Position numbers and translations under genes: made by a program
Notes under the pieces: model-generated
The model's input: the letters and a program-made list of their open reading frames with translations, nothing else
Databases searched by the model: none
Told to the model about the DNA's origin: nothing
DNA from: Phymatolithon calcareum
Taxonomy: Eukaryota > Rhodophyta > Florideophyceae > Hapalidiales
Reading direction: 5' to 3'
NCBI GenBank assembly: GCA_977006965.1
Contig: OZ345355.1
Span: 3,410,001 to 3,474,000, forward strand
Length of the DNA stretch: 64,000 bases
In this document: positions 63,541 through 64,000 of the stretch, piece after piece
Layout: each line of letters opens with the position of its first letter
How positions within the stretch are numbered: the stretch's first letter is position 1

Positions 63541-64000
63541 GACTACGTTATCGAACACATTAAGGGCGATGAAAATGTGTTTGCGGACATCCTGATCCGT
63601 TGGGCTCGAGGTTATCGAAATGAAGGAACTCATAACTCGGCCAATTGCAGCATTCTGCTACAAGAGGCACAGCAAATCATTCCCGCTGCAGATTCATTGG
63701 TCTGGTCTGATATTGACGCACTTAGCGGCTCGCAATCTTCACATTCTCCTCTGACAGGAATTCGATTTAACGAATCGGACAAGTTCTGGAAGAAGAATGA
63801 TTCGATATGGGTTCCTGCCCAGGATTTAGAGCTTCAATTCAAACTAATCGTCGCTTCTCATTGCGGAACGATTGGACATCGGGAACAAGATGCAACTCTA
63901 AGCATTTTGCTAGAGAGATTTTGGTGTAAGACCATAGAGAAGGATGTGGTTGCGCTCGTCAAAGGTTGCCTACACTGCATCATGACAAGGACCGGCGAAA
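63541..64000 (+). pseudogene. Gypsy integrase N-terminus, runs off the right edge
   Basis: An open frame with DYVIEHIKGDENVFADILIRW (end of RNase H and the NxxADxLSR-like segment), a linker, then the H2C2 zinc-binding domain: SHCGTIGHREQDATL and FWCKTIEKDV with GCLHC. The spacing H-x5-H...C-x2-C is as in Ty3/gypsy integrases. This part has no stops; the catalytic core lies beyond 64000. Confidence 0.82.

Larger units (their letters stand above)
59519..64000 (+). mobile_element. Ty3/gypsy-type LTR retrotransposon, degenerate, open at the right edge
   Basis: The order gag-like zinc knuckle, protease, RT, RNase H, integrase (only its N-terminal part in the window) defines Ty3/gypsy. The RT active site reads LDD within KAWLDDFSLH. 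Reading is broken by frameshifts near 60480 and 60830, by stop codons near 63513, and by a hAT element (61273-62849). No LTR was found on the left; the 3' LTR would be beyond the window. The element is inactive. Confidence 0.85.

Noticed and set aside
1-64000. tRNA, rRNA or CRISPR arrays
   Set aside because: No cloverleaf with conserved A and B boxes, no rRNA-like blocks, and no regularly spaced identical repeats with unique spacers were seen. Microsatellites and LINE tails account for the short repeats.

Overview
The window is a piece of nuclear DNA from a eukaryote. It has long coding regions without visible introns, ATG starts in Kozak-like contexts, a few candidate poly(A) signals, no operons or Shine-Dalgarno sites, and five superfamilies of eukaryotic transposable elements. 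Intronless genes up to about 3.9 kb and the mix of element types would fit an intron-poor alga, for example a florideophyte red alga. That placement is inference only; nothing seen here fixes the species.

The left 12.6 kb is a nest of transposons. A degenerate LINE (called LINE-X here) is split by three insertions, each bounded by a target-site duplication (TSD). These are LINE-Y (4083-5935, open ORF, poly(A) tail, 14-bp TSD), LINE-Z (6268-9967, minus strand, 14-bp TSD), which itself carries a piggyBac-like element (7974-9934, CTAG on both sides), and a truncated LINE-F (11216-12477) with a 545-bp hairpin-rich tandem repeat. Labels A to I and X to Z are local names for copies or families.

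From 12.6 to 32 kb, an F-box-like gene (13410-15233, minus) and a small secreted-protein gene (18587-19102, plus) lie among many LINE 3' ends, some only 79-118 bp long but with clear TSDs. From 32 to 53 kb host sequence dominates: a CAP/SCP-like secreted protein (33296-34126), a cysteine-rich secreted protein (37705-38604, minus), a 1294-aa kinase-like protein with Sel1 repeats (45115-48999), a small zinc-binding protein with a TnpB/Fanzor-like C-terminus (49751-50203, minus), and a 716-bp Mutator-like element (51929-52644). A 557-aa orphan gene occupies 53358-55031 (minus).

From 55 kb to the right edge transposons return: more LINE pieces, then a degenerate Ty3/gypsy element (59519 to beyond 64000) split by a hAT element (61273-62849, 8-bp TSD) that itself holds a LINE-F fragment.

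The recurring theme is the LINE group. Several families share an uncharacterised C-terminal domain and a 3'-UTR hairpin whose arms differ between families yet still pair, while each family has its own tail: poly(A), (CTT)n, (ATCC)n or (GAAA)n. The host genes look unrelated to one another; no pathway or cluster is evident.
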